In this document: piece after piece, positions 22,256 to 32,346 of the stretch
How positions within the stretch are numbered: the stretch's first letter is position 1
Layout: each line of letters begins with the position of its first letter
Source: Lineus longissimus
Taxonomy: Eukaryota > Nemertea > Pilidiophora > Heteronemertea > Lineidae
DNA: 64,000 nt
Direction of reading: 5' to 3'
Assembly (NCBI RefSeq): GCF_910592395.1
Contig: NC_088317.1
Coordinates: forward strand, 4,400,001-4,464,000
The notes under the pieces: model-generated
What the model saw: only the letters and a program-made list of their open reading frames with translations
The model's database searches: none
Told to the model about the DNA's origin: nothing
Made by a program: the position numbers and the translations under genes

Positions 22256-23090
22256 GTAGGTAGAAAGTAATGTAAATGATATCACTGGAACGGTTTAGTA
22301 GAAAGTAATGTAAATGATATCACTTGAACGGTTTGGTAGAAAGTAATGTAAATGATATCACTTGAACAGTCAGTAGAAAGTAATGTAAATGATGTCACTT
22401 GAACGATTTAGTAGAGAGTAATGTAAATGATATCACTTGAACGGTTTGGTAGAATGTAATGTAAACGATATCACTTGAACGGTTTTGTAGAAAGTAGTGT
22501 GGTAAATGATATCACTGGAACGGTTTGGTAGAATGTAATGTAAACGATATCACTTGAACGGTTTTGTAGAAAGTAGTTTAAATGATATCACTGGAACGGT
22601 TTAGTAGAAAGTGATGTAAATGATGTCACTTGAACGGTTTAGTAGAAAGTAATGTAAATGATATCACTTGAACGGTTTGGTAGAAAGTAATGTAAATGAT
22701 GTCACTTGAACGATTTAGTAGAGAGTAATGTAAATGATATCACTTGAACGGTTTGTTAGAATATAATGTAAACGATATCACTTGAACGGTTTTGTAGAAA
22801 GTAGTGTTAATTATATCACTGGAACGGTTTAGTAGAAAGTGATGTAAATGATGTCACTTGAACGGTTTAGTAGAAAGTAATGTAAATGATATCACTTGAA
22901 TGGTTTGTTAGAATGTAATGTAAACGATATCACTTGAACGGTTTTGTAGAAAGTAGTGTTAATTATATCACTGGAACGGTTTAGTAGAAAGTAATGTAAA
23001 TGATATCACTGGAACGGTTTAGTAGAAAGTAATGTAAATGATATCACTTGAATGGTAGAATCGAAAGTAACACAAATGATATCACTTGAA
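22240..23090. repeat. 38-bp minisatellite seeded on an exon/intron junction
   Basis: About 22 units of atatcacttgaacggtttgg followed by tagaaagtaatgtaaatg. The first unit is the real junction: its left part is the last 15 exon bases and its centre is the donor. In later units the exon-derived part is retained, but the donor bases GTAGG read TTTGG, TTTAG or similar, so no unit after the first keeps GT at that position. Confidence 0.9.
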
Positions 23091-23251
23091 AAGTTAAGTC
23101 AAAAGTAACATAAAGTATATAACTTAATTGGACACGAGCCATGAGTTAACTGTATGATTGTTTGAACAAATGCATGCAAATCACCTTTGGACCGAAAGTT
23201 CATCGCGTTGATTGTGGAACTAGGCCTATTGACGGTTTCATCTCATTTCAG

Positions 23252-23376
23252 GGCGGAGCGGGTCTTGGATTCAGTATTGCTGGTGGGACTGATAACCCAC
23301 ACGTGGGGGACGAACCAAGTATTTATATCACAAAAATCATCAGTGGAGGTGCTGCTCACGCTGATGGACGACTTAA
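23252..23376 (+). CDS. dlg: DLG exon: PDZ1 core (carboxylate-binding loop)
   Basis: 125 nt, phase 0 in and phase 2 out, bounded by tcatttcag and gtaagt. It encodes [20 protein letters not shown], then [20 protein letters not shown] with a split Lys codon. The GLGF loop that binds the C-terminal carboxylate of ligands is intact. Very close to vertebrate DLG PDZ1. Confidence 0.96.
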
Positions 23377-24286
23377 GTAAGTGATGCAAGTAGCGAATTC
23401 CGGCCGATCAAAATATTTACCGACTTATTACGTATCTAGATCAGTTTTACCTGTGTGTGCGCTGCTCTGAGTTTAGTTCATTATACAGGATTAGACAGAA
23501 TTTATAGGTGCATGTGTGTGTGTTTAAATCTCTGCAAGAACCTTTTGATATCCATTGAAATGTTCTGGTAAGGATGGTGTTCAGGTCGTAGAGAACTGAC
23601 GTATCAAATGAGACAAAGTAGGCAGTAGAGCCATCTGCTGGGATGTTGGTCACCTACGCTGCAGAATTCCTTTTATGGCTTTCAGACCTTCTGTAGTCCT
23701 GCATGGGTTAACTTAGACGGTCCCTGAAATGGTCTCCTCGCTAGTGAAACATCACACTCAACGATGTATGCAACATAACCACATCTCTCTGATGAGGCTA
23801 CCTAGATGATCTGATTATACGCACGCATGTCCTTTACTTTCCATTCATTCACCAGCGGCCAAGTTGGCCGTAAATTATTGGTGATTTATCGTTGCCAAAT
23901 ATTCATGCATTGGTGGCAGTGAGGATCGAACCTTGATATATCATAGCAACCCTAGCTGAACTGGTGACTCAAGGAAGATACAAAATAACCTTGGGTTAGA
24001 ACTGGGAGGGATTTACATTCAGTAATAGTTTGAAAACGAAAGAAGTGAGATGGTGAAGCAAGAAACGTCTGTTCCCGATGAGGTATGACGGGAAACTGGC
24101 ATGGTCGTCGGGGCAGATTTGGTTGACTCCATGGGTTTGTGATGACATCAGAGCCCACGTCCTTTGGCCTTCATCTATCTTCCACCAGATTCACAAGAAG
24201 CCCTGCAAAAGAGATAATAGAACTTGACTTGATCCATCACTTTACACACCAGCTCCCTTTGATCTGATGATTTTTCTCTGTTTCAG
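23377..24286. other. Intron within PDZ1
   Basis: No repeats or genes identified. It ends in a strong pyrimidine tract and tttcag. Confidence 0.5.
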
Positions 24287-24389
24287 GATAAATGACATAA
24301 TAGTATCAGTAAACGATGCGAACACAGTAAATGTATCACATTCGGAAGCTGTTGAAGCGCTCAAAAAGGCTGGCTCTACTGTTGTGTTA
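24287..24389 (+). CDS. dlg: DLG exon: PDZ1 C-terminal part
   Basis: 103 nt, phase 2 in and phase 0 out. It encodes INDIIVSVNDANTVNVSHSE then AVEALKKAGSTVVL, with the alpha-2 helix His (SHSEAV) expected of a class I PDZ that prefers S/T-x-V-COOH ligands. The donor is gtaagt. A decayed copy of part of this exon lies 114 bp further on, in the intron. Confidence 0.96.
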
Positions 24390-24440
24390 GTAAGTATCTG
24401 GGTATAACGCCCCCTATCCATCTTTAACACAACAATATAT

Positions 24441-24482
24441 GTAAATGTATCATATTCAAAAGCTGCGGCGGGGCTCAGAGTA
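24441..24482 (+). repeat. Intronic echo of the PDZ1 C-terminal exon
   Basis: GTAAATGTATCATATTC followed by AAAGCTG and GGGCTCAGAG aligns with exon bases 24327-24368, with roughly 30 of 38 positions identical. It corresponds to the NVSHSEAVEALK segment but has no flanking splice sites, so it is a decayed partial duplication. Confidence 0.7.
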
Positions 24483-24847
24483 TCCCTCAATAACTTTCCG
24501 TAGAAGTTGTTCTAAGGGTTGCCCAGGAATCCATGCTTACAGTAGTTCATCAAATTCTGAAAGACGCATATAATACCTCTGGAGAAGTCGTTTTGTCACC
24601 TGTCAAGGTGTCATATGTCATCGAAGCATGTTAAGCCAGTGATACCAATTTCATGTGTGCAGTGTCAACTCAAAGGTATCTTTGTAAAAACAGCTGAACA
24701 GCTTCCAAGTTGTCAGAAACGACATCTCACTGATCCGATTGTGTGTTATCTTATTCTTTCTCTCATGAAATCTTGTTTTCACGTTCGAACAAGAGAACAG
24801 AAGATGCAAGGGTAATGGCCATGAAATTATCTCATTTTCTCTTCCAG

Positions 24848-24914
24848 TATGTAAAACGGCCGAAAGCCCCATCTGAAAACATTGCGGAATTAATCTTAGT
24901 AAAGGGAAATAAAG
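24848..24914 (+). CDS. dlg: DLG exon: PDZ1-PDZ2 connector and first strand of PDZ2
   Basis: 67 nt, phase 0 in and phase 1 out, acceptor ctcttccag. It encodes YVKRPKAPSENIAELILVKG then NK and one base of Gly; human DLG reads [22 protein letters not shown]. The donor is AAAG/GTAAC. Its last 29 nt plus donor are reiterated in the following intron. Confidence 0.95.
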
Positions 24915-25150
24915 GTAACATATTGCGGAATTAATCTTAGTAAAGGGAAAAAAAGGTAAAATATTGCGGAATTAATCTGAGTAAAGGAAAATAAAGGTAA
25001 CATATTGCGAAATTAATCTTAGTAAAGGGAAATGAAGGTAAAACATTGCGGAATTAATCTCAGTAAAGGGAAATAAAGGTAAAACATTGTGGAATTAATC
25101 TTAGTAAAGGGAAATAAATGTAACATATTGCGGAATTAATCTTAGTATTG
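24886..25150. repeat. 41-bp minisatellite carrying repeated 5' splice sites
   Basis: Six full units plus a partial one. Each contains attgcggaattaatcttagt and then aaagggaaataaag/gtaac or a close variant. Unit 1 is the genuine exon end. Units 2-5 retain AAG/GTAAN and unit 6 reads AAT/GTAAC. Use of a downstream donor would add multiples of 41 nt and meets an in-frame TAA within the first added unit. Confidence 0.92.
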
Positions 25151-25302
25151 GGTATTTCGTGTCATTGTTCGTGTGACGCATACACCTGTCCTAGAATTCC
25201 TTTAAGATAGCAAGGCAGATGTTATATCGAATGATAACAAGAAACTTACTTTTGTCCCTGGATGGAAATATGGAAATAACTTTAGCGATGTTCATCTTGC
25301 AG

Positions 25303-25439
25303 GTCTTGGTTTCAGTATTGCTGGGGGTGTCGGCAATCAACACATTCCTGGAGACAATGGTATTTTTGTAACGAAAATAATAGATGGTGGTGCCGCTCAG
25401 GTGGACGGGAGATTAGCCATAGGAGATCGACTTGTTCAG
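25303..25439 (+). CDS. dlg: DLG exon: PDZ2 core
   Basis: 137 nt, phase 1 in and phase 0 out. It encodes [20 protein letters not shown], then [20 protein letters not shown] and GDRLVQ. The binding-loop residues GLGF and the HIPGD loop typical of DLG PDZ2 are intact. The acceptor is tcttgcag and the donor gtaagg. Confidence 0.96.
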
Positions 25440-25659
25440 GTAAGGAAAGCTCCGATGGGGAACTGGGAGATTTGAAATAGCTTTGCCTCGAGCTTCAGTG
25501 GGATGTGGCGGGTGGTCGGTATCTTTTGAAGTAAGGCCCTGGGCTTATTTTCTTTTTAAATGTTGCTTTGAGATCCAAGCGTCAACTTGGACATTATCAG
25601 CTCTATAAACAATATTGGACTATTGTAATGGAAGTAGGAGGAAACTGGAGACCCCGGAG

Positions 25660-25779
25660 GAAACATACACTGTCCAAAAGAATCGTCTTACATGAGTATA
25701 CTTGAACTGACTTGGAATTGAACCCCGGACCTCAGAGTTGACAGGCCCGGATGTTTCTACTATGCCACTCTGACGGCCC
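25660..25779 (-). mobile_element. tRNA-derived SINE-like repeat (minus)
   Basis: On the minus strand the order is gggccgtcagagtggcatag with A-box-like TGGCATAGTAG (25757-25767) and B-box-like GGGGTTCAATTCC (about 25714-25726), followed by tatactcatgt. The same arrangement occurs at 44918-45035 on the + strand. Confidence 0.65.
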
Positions 25780-26004
25780 AGGGCTTATTTAGGGGCTATA
25801 CTGAAGGATGGAAGTCTGTTTACCCTGTGCGGGCTGGAAAGACATCCTGTCATGTACAAGGATGCTATACACCTCACTGGGAATGACCGCCTGGTCCTCT
25901 TCACTGAAAATCCCTAACACCTTTACTGGGAGCACTACTGTGATGTTGCAAAAATGACCCTCCTATATCGTAATGTCCCCATCACTGATATGCTTCTCTT
26001 CTAG
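25780..26004. other. Intron between the PDZ2 exons
   Basis: No gene or repeat is called. It ends in the acceptor gcttctcttctag. Confidence 0.4.
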
Positions 26005-26125
26005 GTGAACGAGAATTCATTACAGAATGTCACGCACGAAGATGCCGTCTCAATATTAAAAGCCACGGCTGAACGTGTCGTTCTAGTCATCACTAAGCCG
26101 TCGTACGTCTCGGAAGAATACTCAG
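26005..26125 (+). CDS. dlg: DLG exon: PDZ2 C-terminal part
   Basis: 121 nt, phase 0 in and phase 1 out. It encodes VNENSLQNVTHEDAVSILKA then TAERVVLVITKPSYVSEEYS. The THEDAV helix supplies the conserved His of class I PDZ domains. The donor is gtaggt. From here the transcript can join 32223 directly or include the 33-nt cassette at 30713. Confidence 0.96.
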
Positions 26126-26479
26126 GTAGGTGGCGGTCCCTGGTGGTCGACATGAACATCAAGTCCGCATTCATGACAAGTGTTTGCTTGAATTTGGATG
26201 CTATCATGAAAAGTTATGAATAGTTGAATGATAATCAGTAGAGTATGTTCCTAAACTGATGATTTGCAGTACGGTATACAAGACCGGGTGCATCTTGGAA
26301 CAGCATTTTGTGCAAATATCCTAACCTTGACCATGTAAACATAAGATTTTAGCCTGCCTGCTATAAAGCTTGGTACTAAGTTATTAGAGGTTGCATGATC
26401 CTGTATGCTCTGATGCCTGTAAGAAGAACTGGTACCTTGGATGGGGAACTGGGAGATATAATATGATTTTGCTGCGAGC

Positions 26480-27112
26480 TTCAATGGAATAAAGTATTGC
26501 CTTGGGGTTCAATGGGATAAAGCATTGCCATTAACTGGATTGCCTTGTGCTTCAACTGGATAAAGCATTGCCTTTAACTGGATTGCCTTGTGTTTCAATG
26601 GGATAAAGCACTGCCTTGAGGTTGACTGGGATAGGGCATTGCCTCGGGCTTCAGTGGGATAAAGCGTTGCCTCAAGCTTCAGTGGGTTAAGGCATTGCCT
26701 TGGGCTTCAGTTGGATAAGGCATTGCCTTGGGATTCAGTTGGATAAGGCATTGCCTTAAGATTCAGTGGGATAAAGCATTGCCTTGGGCTTCAGTGGGAT
26801 AAAGCACTGCCTCGGGCTTCAGTAGAATAAGGCATTGGCTTGGGCTTCAGTGGGATAAAGCATTACCTCAAGTTTCAGTGGGTTAAGGCATTGCCTTGGG
26901 CTTCAGTGGGATAAAGCACTGCCTTGGGCTTCAGTGGGATAAAGCGCTGCCTTAGGATTCAGTGGGATAAAGCATTGCCTTGGGCTTCAGTGGGATAAAG
27001 CATTACCTCAAGTTTCAGTGGGATAAAGCATTGCCTTGGGCTTCAGTGGGATAAAGCACTGCCTCGGGCTTCAGTGGGATAAAGCACTGCCTCGGGCTTC
27101 AGTAGGATAAAG
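26480..27112. repeat. 28-bp minisatellite in the post-PDZ2 intron
   Basis: About 22 units of gggataaagcattgccttgg plus gcttcagt. A related single segment (ggggaactgggagat...gcttcagtgggat) lies just after the previous exon's donor at about 25455-25510, so the seed sequence was already present elsewhere in this gene. Confidence 0.88.
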
Positions 27113-27730
27113 CAATGCTGTGCATGAACTCACTGTTAGATTTAGAGCTGCTCACCTGTGGATGTCATGTTAGAATTCTAGTATCCACTGCACGAGTTTC
27201 ATTTACCCATTATTCAGATGGGCCTATTCACCATTAATCTATATTCTATAATTGCTTGCACCCCACATATGTGTTTTTTTCTCTCAACTATGTGATCCCA
27301 GAGAGCAAAATGAATTCAAGTCAAGAGAAATTTTTAAAAGCAGGACATGTAGATCTTTCTTTCGAATTGTTTGGGTCGGAAGTGGGTTCCTATGAACCTT
27401 TCAAACATTAAAAAGTTGTTGTTGGGGTGTCTGTCGAGTTGCGAGTGTATTTATCTCTTAAACTTTCAGATAAAAAAGGAGAAAAATTTTCAAAAGGTCA
27501 TTTTGCTGTCTGGGTCACTAAAAACACCAAACTTTCAAACACTGCCCCCTATATGTGTTTATTTTCATTTCTCCAATCAGATATTACCAATCAAGATTTG
27601 AGTGGACTCATTTATCATGGTTTCTATTGTAAGAATGTTTTTTCACCACATCTCACTAATCCCAGGTTTTGGTCGAAGCTAACCCTTGTGCAAATTTAAA
27701 CCCACTTCACTGAATTTCAATCATAATGTA
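27113..27730. other. Intron, no gene recognised
   Basis: AT-rich. Short ORFs here lack ATG-linked domains or splice support. Confidence 0.4.
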
Positions 27731-27902
27731 CAGTAGAACCTCTCTATTAAGGACGCCTTTGGGACTGAAAAGTACTGTCCTTAGTAGAGAAGTGTCCTGA
27801 TTAGAGAGGTGAAATTGAATGGCAACAATTATGACCAAAACTACAGCCCTTACTAGAGAGGGTGTCCTTATTAGAGAGGTGTCAGCTATTAGGGAGGCTT
27901 CA
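27731..27902. mobile_element. pogo/Tigger-like MITE, diverged copy
   Basis: Begins TA-CAGTAGAACCTCTCTATTA and contains repeated ggtgtccttattagagagg motifs, shared with the intact copies at 37910 and 55047. The right end is eroded. Confidence 0.65.
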
Positions 27903-28690
27903 GTTTGTCAGGACGTTTCATTTCATTTTGTTTGTTGCATTTGAGTTTTACTTTACACCAATAATCATTGCAAAGTTTTTGCATTAAGTCTTTTCGCTTA
28001 CTTTGATTTGCTCTTTACATTGAGTATACCAGTAGAATGGCTTAATTTTACACTGTGGTTTAGCTTCGAATTCCCTCACCGAAAACCCATCACTTCATTA
28101 CTTTGAAGTGATGAGTTTTTCCTCAGGCCAGAGTCAGCCAAGGGCCCCCAGATCCTACACTTTGCCCCATTGCTAAAAGCCCAAAGATTCCAAAATGAAG
28201 TATTTTGTTGGATAATGAAGACATTTCTGTGCATCTGTTGTTCCTGCTTTGATACCAAATGGCTTGCTAAAGCACACTGTAGACCGGTGATTTTTATCGC
28301 TAGTTTGTGCGGGAAATCGTTTTTTGTCGCATGCCAGGTTAAAATTTACAATCCCCGATCAGAAATGACATAGTTTGATCGCATTCAGCTATAAATCCAT
28401 TGAACAATGGGACTTATTTTGTCAATAGATGTCAATTTTTTTGTCATGATCGAGGATTGTAAACTTGTACCGAATACCATGAATATCTGCGATAAAACTC
28501 ACCAGACTTTGCCGATTCTAAGCACCCCTTGCTGCTGAATAATAAGAAAATTGTGGGAAAAAAAGACTTGCTTGACTAACAATTTTTTTGCACTTGCACT
28601 GCTTGCCCTAAATGCCTACTCCATTCGTTCAAAAATTTGAAATTTGAAAATTTCTCATCATGTATATCTGCACTGAATGTCGTTTTCAAC
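27903..28690. other. Intron, no gene recognised
   Basis: Only AT-rich sequence and short open frames. A local inverted pair (cacttcatta ctttgaagtg, near 28090) is the only structure noted. Confidence 0.4.
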
Positions 28691-28832
28691 AAAGCTGTTT
28701 ACAGTGTACAAAACTATTACAGCTGTTTATAGTGTACAAAAACTATTATAGCTGTTCATAGTGTACAGAACTATTACAGCTGTTTATGGTGTACAAAACT
28801 ATTACAGCTGTTCATAGTGTACAAATCTATTA
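28691..28832. repeat. 28-bp tandem repeat, about five units
   Basis: Units of acagctgtttatagtgtaca plus aaactatt, imperfect, within the post-PDZ2 intron. Confidence 0.8.
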
Positions 28833-29097
28833 GAGAGTTTATCTGGACATTCATACTATCTTTGATTAGTTTTCAAACCTACATGTGTTGTAAAATGATT
28901 CTGGTGGCAGTTATTGTAGTACAAACCAGAGCAGTGTAGATGTAATGTTCTACTAATTCCGTGCATTTATCATTTCTTGTGAATATGCTACTGTGAACTG
29001 CAAAATTTTAACGCCTCTTTATTTTTGGAAAAAAATTTTCATTTTGGCGGATTATGAATTTTCTTTCAGTCATTCCAATCAAAACTGATAATCATTT

Positions 29098-29153
29098 TTA
29101 GCTCAGCTGACAAGCTGAGCTATTCATATGAGTAAATGGTAGAATGAATGTCC

Positions 29154-29200
<47 letters not shown>

Positions 29201-29961
29201 CGTTAAACAGGCACGTTTCAAAACTATGGCGGATAGGCGATAGATTTTCCCTATAAGCCATTTAGACCCTTCAGGACTCCTGAATAGACCAAGTGTGGGT
29301 CCGGCAGGATTAACAGTTTGGCCACCAGGGGGCAAAAAGCCTAAATCACAAAACAATTTTTTGGCGCTTTATTCAAGCAGATAGAAGCTTGAAATAAAGT
29401 TGAAAAGGACCGCATGCATGTAGGTCTTGAAACTACTAAGAGTAGTTTTGATTGATACTACCAGTTGGCGTTACTGAGCCAAAATCTGTGTTGACCTAGT
29501 TTAAGCTTGATTTGAATTTCCCGCTCTTGTATGACTCTGAAGGTTGTGGGTTCCAATCCCACTTCGGGTCAAATTTTTTTTTTTTTTAATTTTTACTTTT
29601 TTCACTTGTAAATACATTTTCTTTACTTTTTTGAATAATTTGGTGGGCGGCCATCTTGGTGTTTTTTTTCTATTTTAAAGCCTTTGCTGTATCCAGAGTG
29701 ACATGAATTTTATGGTTGGTGTACAATAAGTCTCCTTTACATGATATCACATGGGCTTTCCATTTGACCTACTTTTCAAGGTCAGCCTGGCTCAGGCACT
29801 TAGATTTGACTAATAAGTGGCATATTTGTCACCATTTAAAAGTCTTTTTACTTTGGTATGTTTGCCTGATATATTGACAAAACTGAGGTTGAAAGAGATC
29901 TATCGGGTACTTTCCATGTTCATATATTTCAGCTGAGCGCCAGGCCCTTGGGCCTCTTGTT
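29098..29961 (+). mobile_element. Dispersed AGCTCAGCTGA...GGCCTCTTGTT repeat, copy B
   Basis: Nearly identical to 17822-18671, differing mainly in the number of TCTG repeats (longer here). It has the same B-box-like GGTTCCAATCC (29549-29559), poly-T run and terminal GGCCCTTGGGCC hairpin. High identity implies recent activity or conversion. Confidence 0.85.
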
Positions 29962-30390
29962 ACAAATCTAACTTATTCGCAAAATTCGCCAAAATGAAGT
30001 GATTGTGAATAAGAAAGTGTTGCAGTTTAGGGCCTACAGTATATTGAGTTTATTTCAGATTCTGCGTGTCTGTTTGATGTCAATCCTAATGTCGTTTGTG
30101 GCATGTTTCCTAACAATTAGAAATAAATAACTCATCACTAATCAGTCTGCTAAGTCAGATGTGTGCATACTAAATGATCCCCTATCTTAATTGCAATTAT
30201 AACACTTCCGTGGCATTTGCACTATCCATTACTTCAAAAGTAATTCTAATTGAACAGTCATTCAGCTGTTGCAATGAAAATATTGCAATGGCATCAGTTC
30301 TATAAACATTGTAATTTGATGGTGATGATTTTGTTGCTATGAAAATACAGTGTTTATTGTTCTCATGGAAACTACACTGATCACAGTGAG
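29962..30390. other. Intron, no gene recognised
   Basis: AT-rich. No domain-bearing ORF or clear repeat. Confidence 0.4.
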
Positions 30391-30395
30391 TTTTT

Positions 30396-30626
30396 GTTGC
30401 CATGCCAACACAGTGGTTGCCACAGTGACAACTGTGGTTTCCCAGCAGGACTGTTGTTGACATGGTGACTTCTCTAGTTGCCTAGCAACACTGGTTGACC
30501 TAGTATTACTCTGGTTAACTAGCAACACTGTTGTTGCTAAGATGACTACAGTGGTTTCCTAGCAACAATATGGTTGCCATGGTGACTACTCTGGTTTCCT
30601 AGCAACGACGTGGTTGCTATGCCAAC
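30396..30626. promoter_or_regulatory. Cluster of about ten RFX X-box-like palindromes
   Basis: Sites start at 30396, 30416, 30456, 30477, 30514, 30533, 30554, 30573, 30594 and 30613. Examples are GTTGCCTAGCAAC, GTTGCCATGGTGAC, GTTTCCTAGCAAC and GTTGCTATGCCAAC. They match the RFX X-box pattern GTNRCC-N-RGYAAC to varying degrees. Most neighbouring sites are 19-21 bp apart, about two helical turns. The array lies just under 90 bp upstream of the 33-nt cassette exon. It may be an enhancer, or a simple satellite whose unit happens to be an X-box. Confidence 0.5.
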
Positions 30627-30712
30627 ATGCATGTGCTATGAGTGTAACTCGAGTGCCGTGACGTGTGCTTGCATGTGTTCGACTGATCGTTGCATCATCC
30701 TCGTTCTTCCAG

Positions 30713-30745
30713 CGCCTCTCCCCTCTGAGACATCATCCCCGCCTG
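30713..30745 (+). CDS. dlg: DLG cassette microexon, 33 nt (A-PLPSETSSPP)
   Basis: Bounded by a pyrimidine-rich acceptor (ctcgttcttccag) and an ideal donor (G/GTAAGT). It is phase 1 at both ends and its length is divisible by three, so it can be included or skipped between 26125 and 32223 without a frame change. Inclusion gives YS-APLPSETSSPP-VQNEY, adding a Pro/Ser-rich segment to the PDZ2-PDZ3 linker, a region often varied by splicing in DLG proteins. Not verified by transcripts. Confidence 0.6.
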
Positions 30746-32222
30746 GTAAGTTATCGCTTCAGTGCGCACAATGAACGTCTCCTGCCTTCATACCAGCCTC
30801 TTGCATTGTTGGCACCTGCCGGCCTAAGTCTACGCCCCAAAATAAGCACTCCTTATTGACAATATCTTTGTAGATGAAATTTTATTCACCTGATGTGTCT
30901 TGAACACAAGACTTGCCTCTTTCACTCATTGCCGAACAGGAGAGTCACTGTGATGAAACCTGTAATGCATACCAGTTTCAGGCATGCAAAAAAAGCCATT
31001 TGTAGTTTGTTAATTGTCAATTACTCAATTCCGACCCCTGGATTAATTCAGATTGTCATGAAAACATAAAAGGGTCACTTTCCAGCTTTGCATGCCCCTC
31101 CCAAACTTGCTCCATCCTTCCTGCGACCTTGCATGGTAAATTTACGAAGGCATCTTGCTTGTCCGCCTACTAATAACAAGCTGCATGATAACTAACCATG
31201 GTCAAAGTCGGGCAAGGTTCCTCGAATGGTGAGTTGTCGCCAAAATGAGTATGCCTTGACACCGGCTGATGCGACTACCACCTTGTCTGGGATGCTCACC
31301 GCACTCTGGCTACAACCTGTGTCATTTCTAAAAATGAGTTTGCGCAAAAAAGCACACGTCTGCCCAAGTCCTTGTTGATTTCATATTTTCTCTGTCAGTT
31401 GGCGTAGAACCAGCTGGTATTCATAAGATTTACCAGATATTGGACATTTTTTTATAAATTCAAATTCAAATTCAAAATAGTTTATTGTGCCTTATAAAAT
31501 AATTTTACATAAGCTTTTTTTTTTATGAAAAAAAACAAAACAACAACAATAAACTCGAGTGCACATAGAACGAAGAGAAAATGGGAGCAGTTTGTGTTAA
31601 AGAGCAGTATGTTTATATCTGTAAAATCAAGAACACATTACATTTGGCCTGGCCACCTTGACGGCAAGGCCAGAGATTGCTATTTCTGTGAAATAGGTTT
31701 GTCTTCCATTGGCGGTGTATCTCCTTCAATGGTAAAAAGGCTTGTGATTCTTGCATTCCTGATTCCCTGAGCGGTTGTCAGTTATTTCATGAGAGTGTCG
31801 AGAGTTGAAGAGATTTCAACCAAGTAGTTAATCTTGAAAACTCGAGATGGCAGCACCAGCAAATTCAGAACTTTACTTTGGTCTATTGGAAGTTTGAGTT
31901 AAAAAATAAATATGGAGACGTACATCACCCCCGGTGTCCCTGTGTGACTTCTGGGGGGGGACCTGCAAGCTCGCAAAAAAGCATGGAGATATAAAGAGGG
32001 TACCGTAGTCGCTTAAGACTAATTAGCTTTATAGGTCTAAGGCGACTGGAAGTTTTTTTAAACAATAAATGATTTTGGTATATTTTCAGTTTTTTATATG
32101 GGACTCCAAATGTTAAAGGAAGTAAATCTAAATTGTAGATTGGAATTGCAAATGGGGTCCAAATCTTTATTCTTATCCTATTTCCTTTTTTAAAATTTTC
32201 ATTTTATTGCGCTCGTTTTCAG
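30746..32222. other. Intron before the PDZ2-PDZ3 linker exon
   Basis: No gene recognised. Contains an ATTCAA triplet and an AT-rich stretch near 31450-31540 (ttcaaaatagtttattg then a poly-T run), which resembles an old retroelement tail but is too short to classify. It ends in the acceptor gctcgttttcag. Confidence 0.4.
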
Positions 32223-32346
32223 TACAAAATGAATACGCCGATGAACCCAATAACTCCAGTAACTCCACTGCCCTACCGCCAAGTTACTCAGCAATTACGA
32301 CGCCAAAGCCATTGCCATTTACGGAAACGGAAGAAGATATACCACG
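32223..32346 (+). CDS. dlg: DLG exon: PDZ2-PDZ3 linker
   Basis: 124 nt, phase 1 in and phase 2 out. It encodes VQNEYADEPNNSSNSTALPP then SYSAITTPKPLPFTETEEDIP and a split Arg codon. It is low in conservation but the phases fit both neighbours. A PPSY motif (around residues 19-22 of the exon) resembles a WW-domain ligand. The donor is gtaaga. Confidence 0.85.

Noticed and set aside
28691-28832. CRISPR-like direct repeats
   Set aside because: Contiguous minisatellite without unique spacers, in an animal intron.
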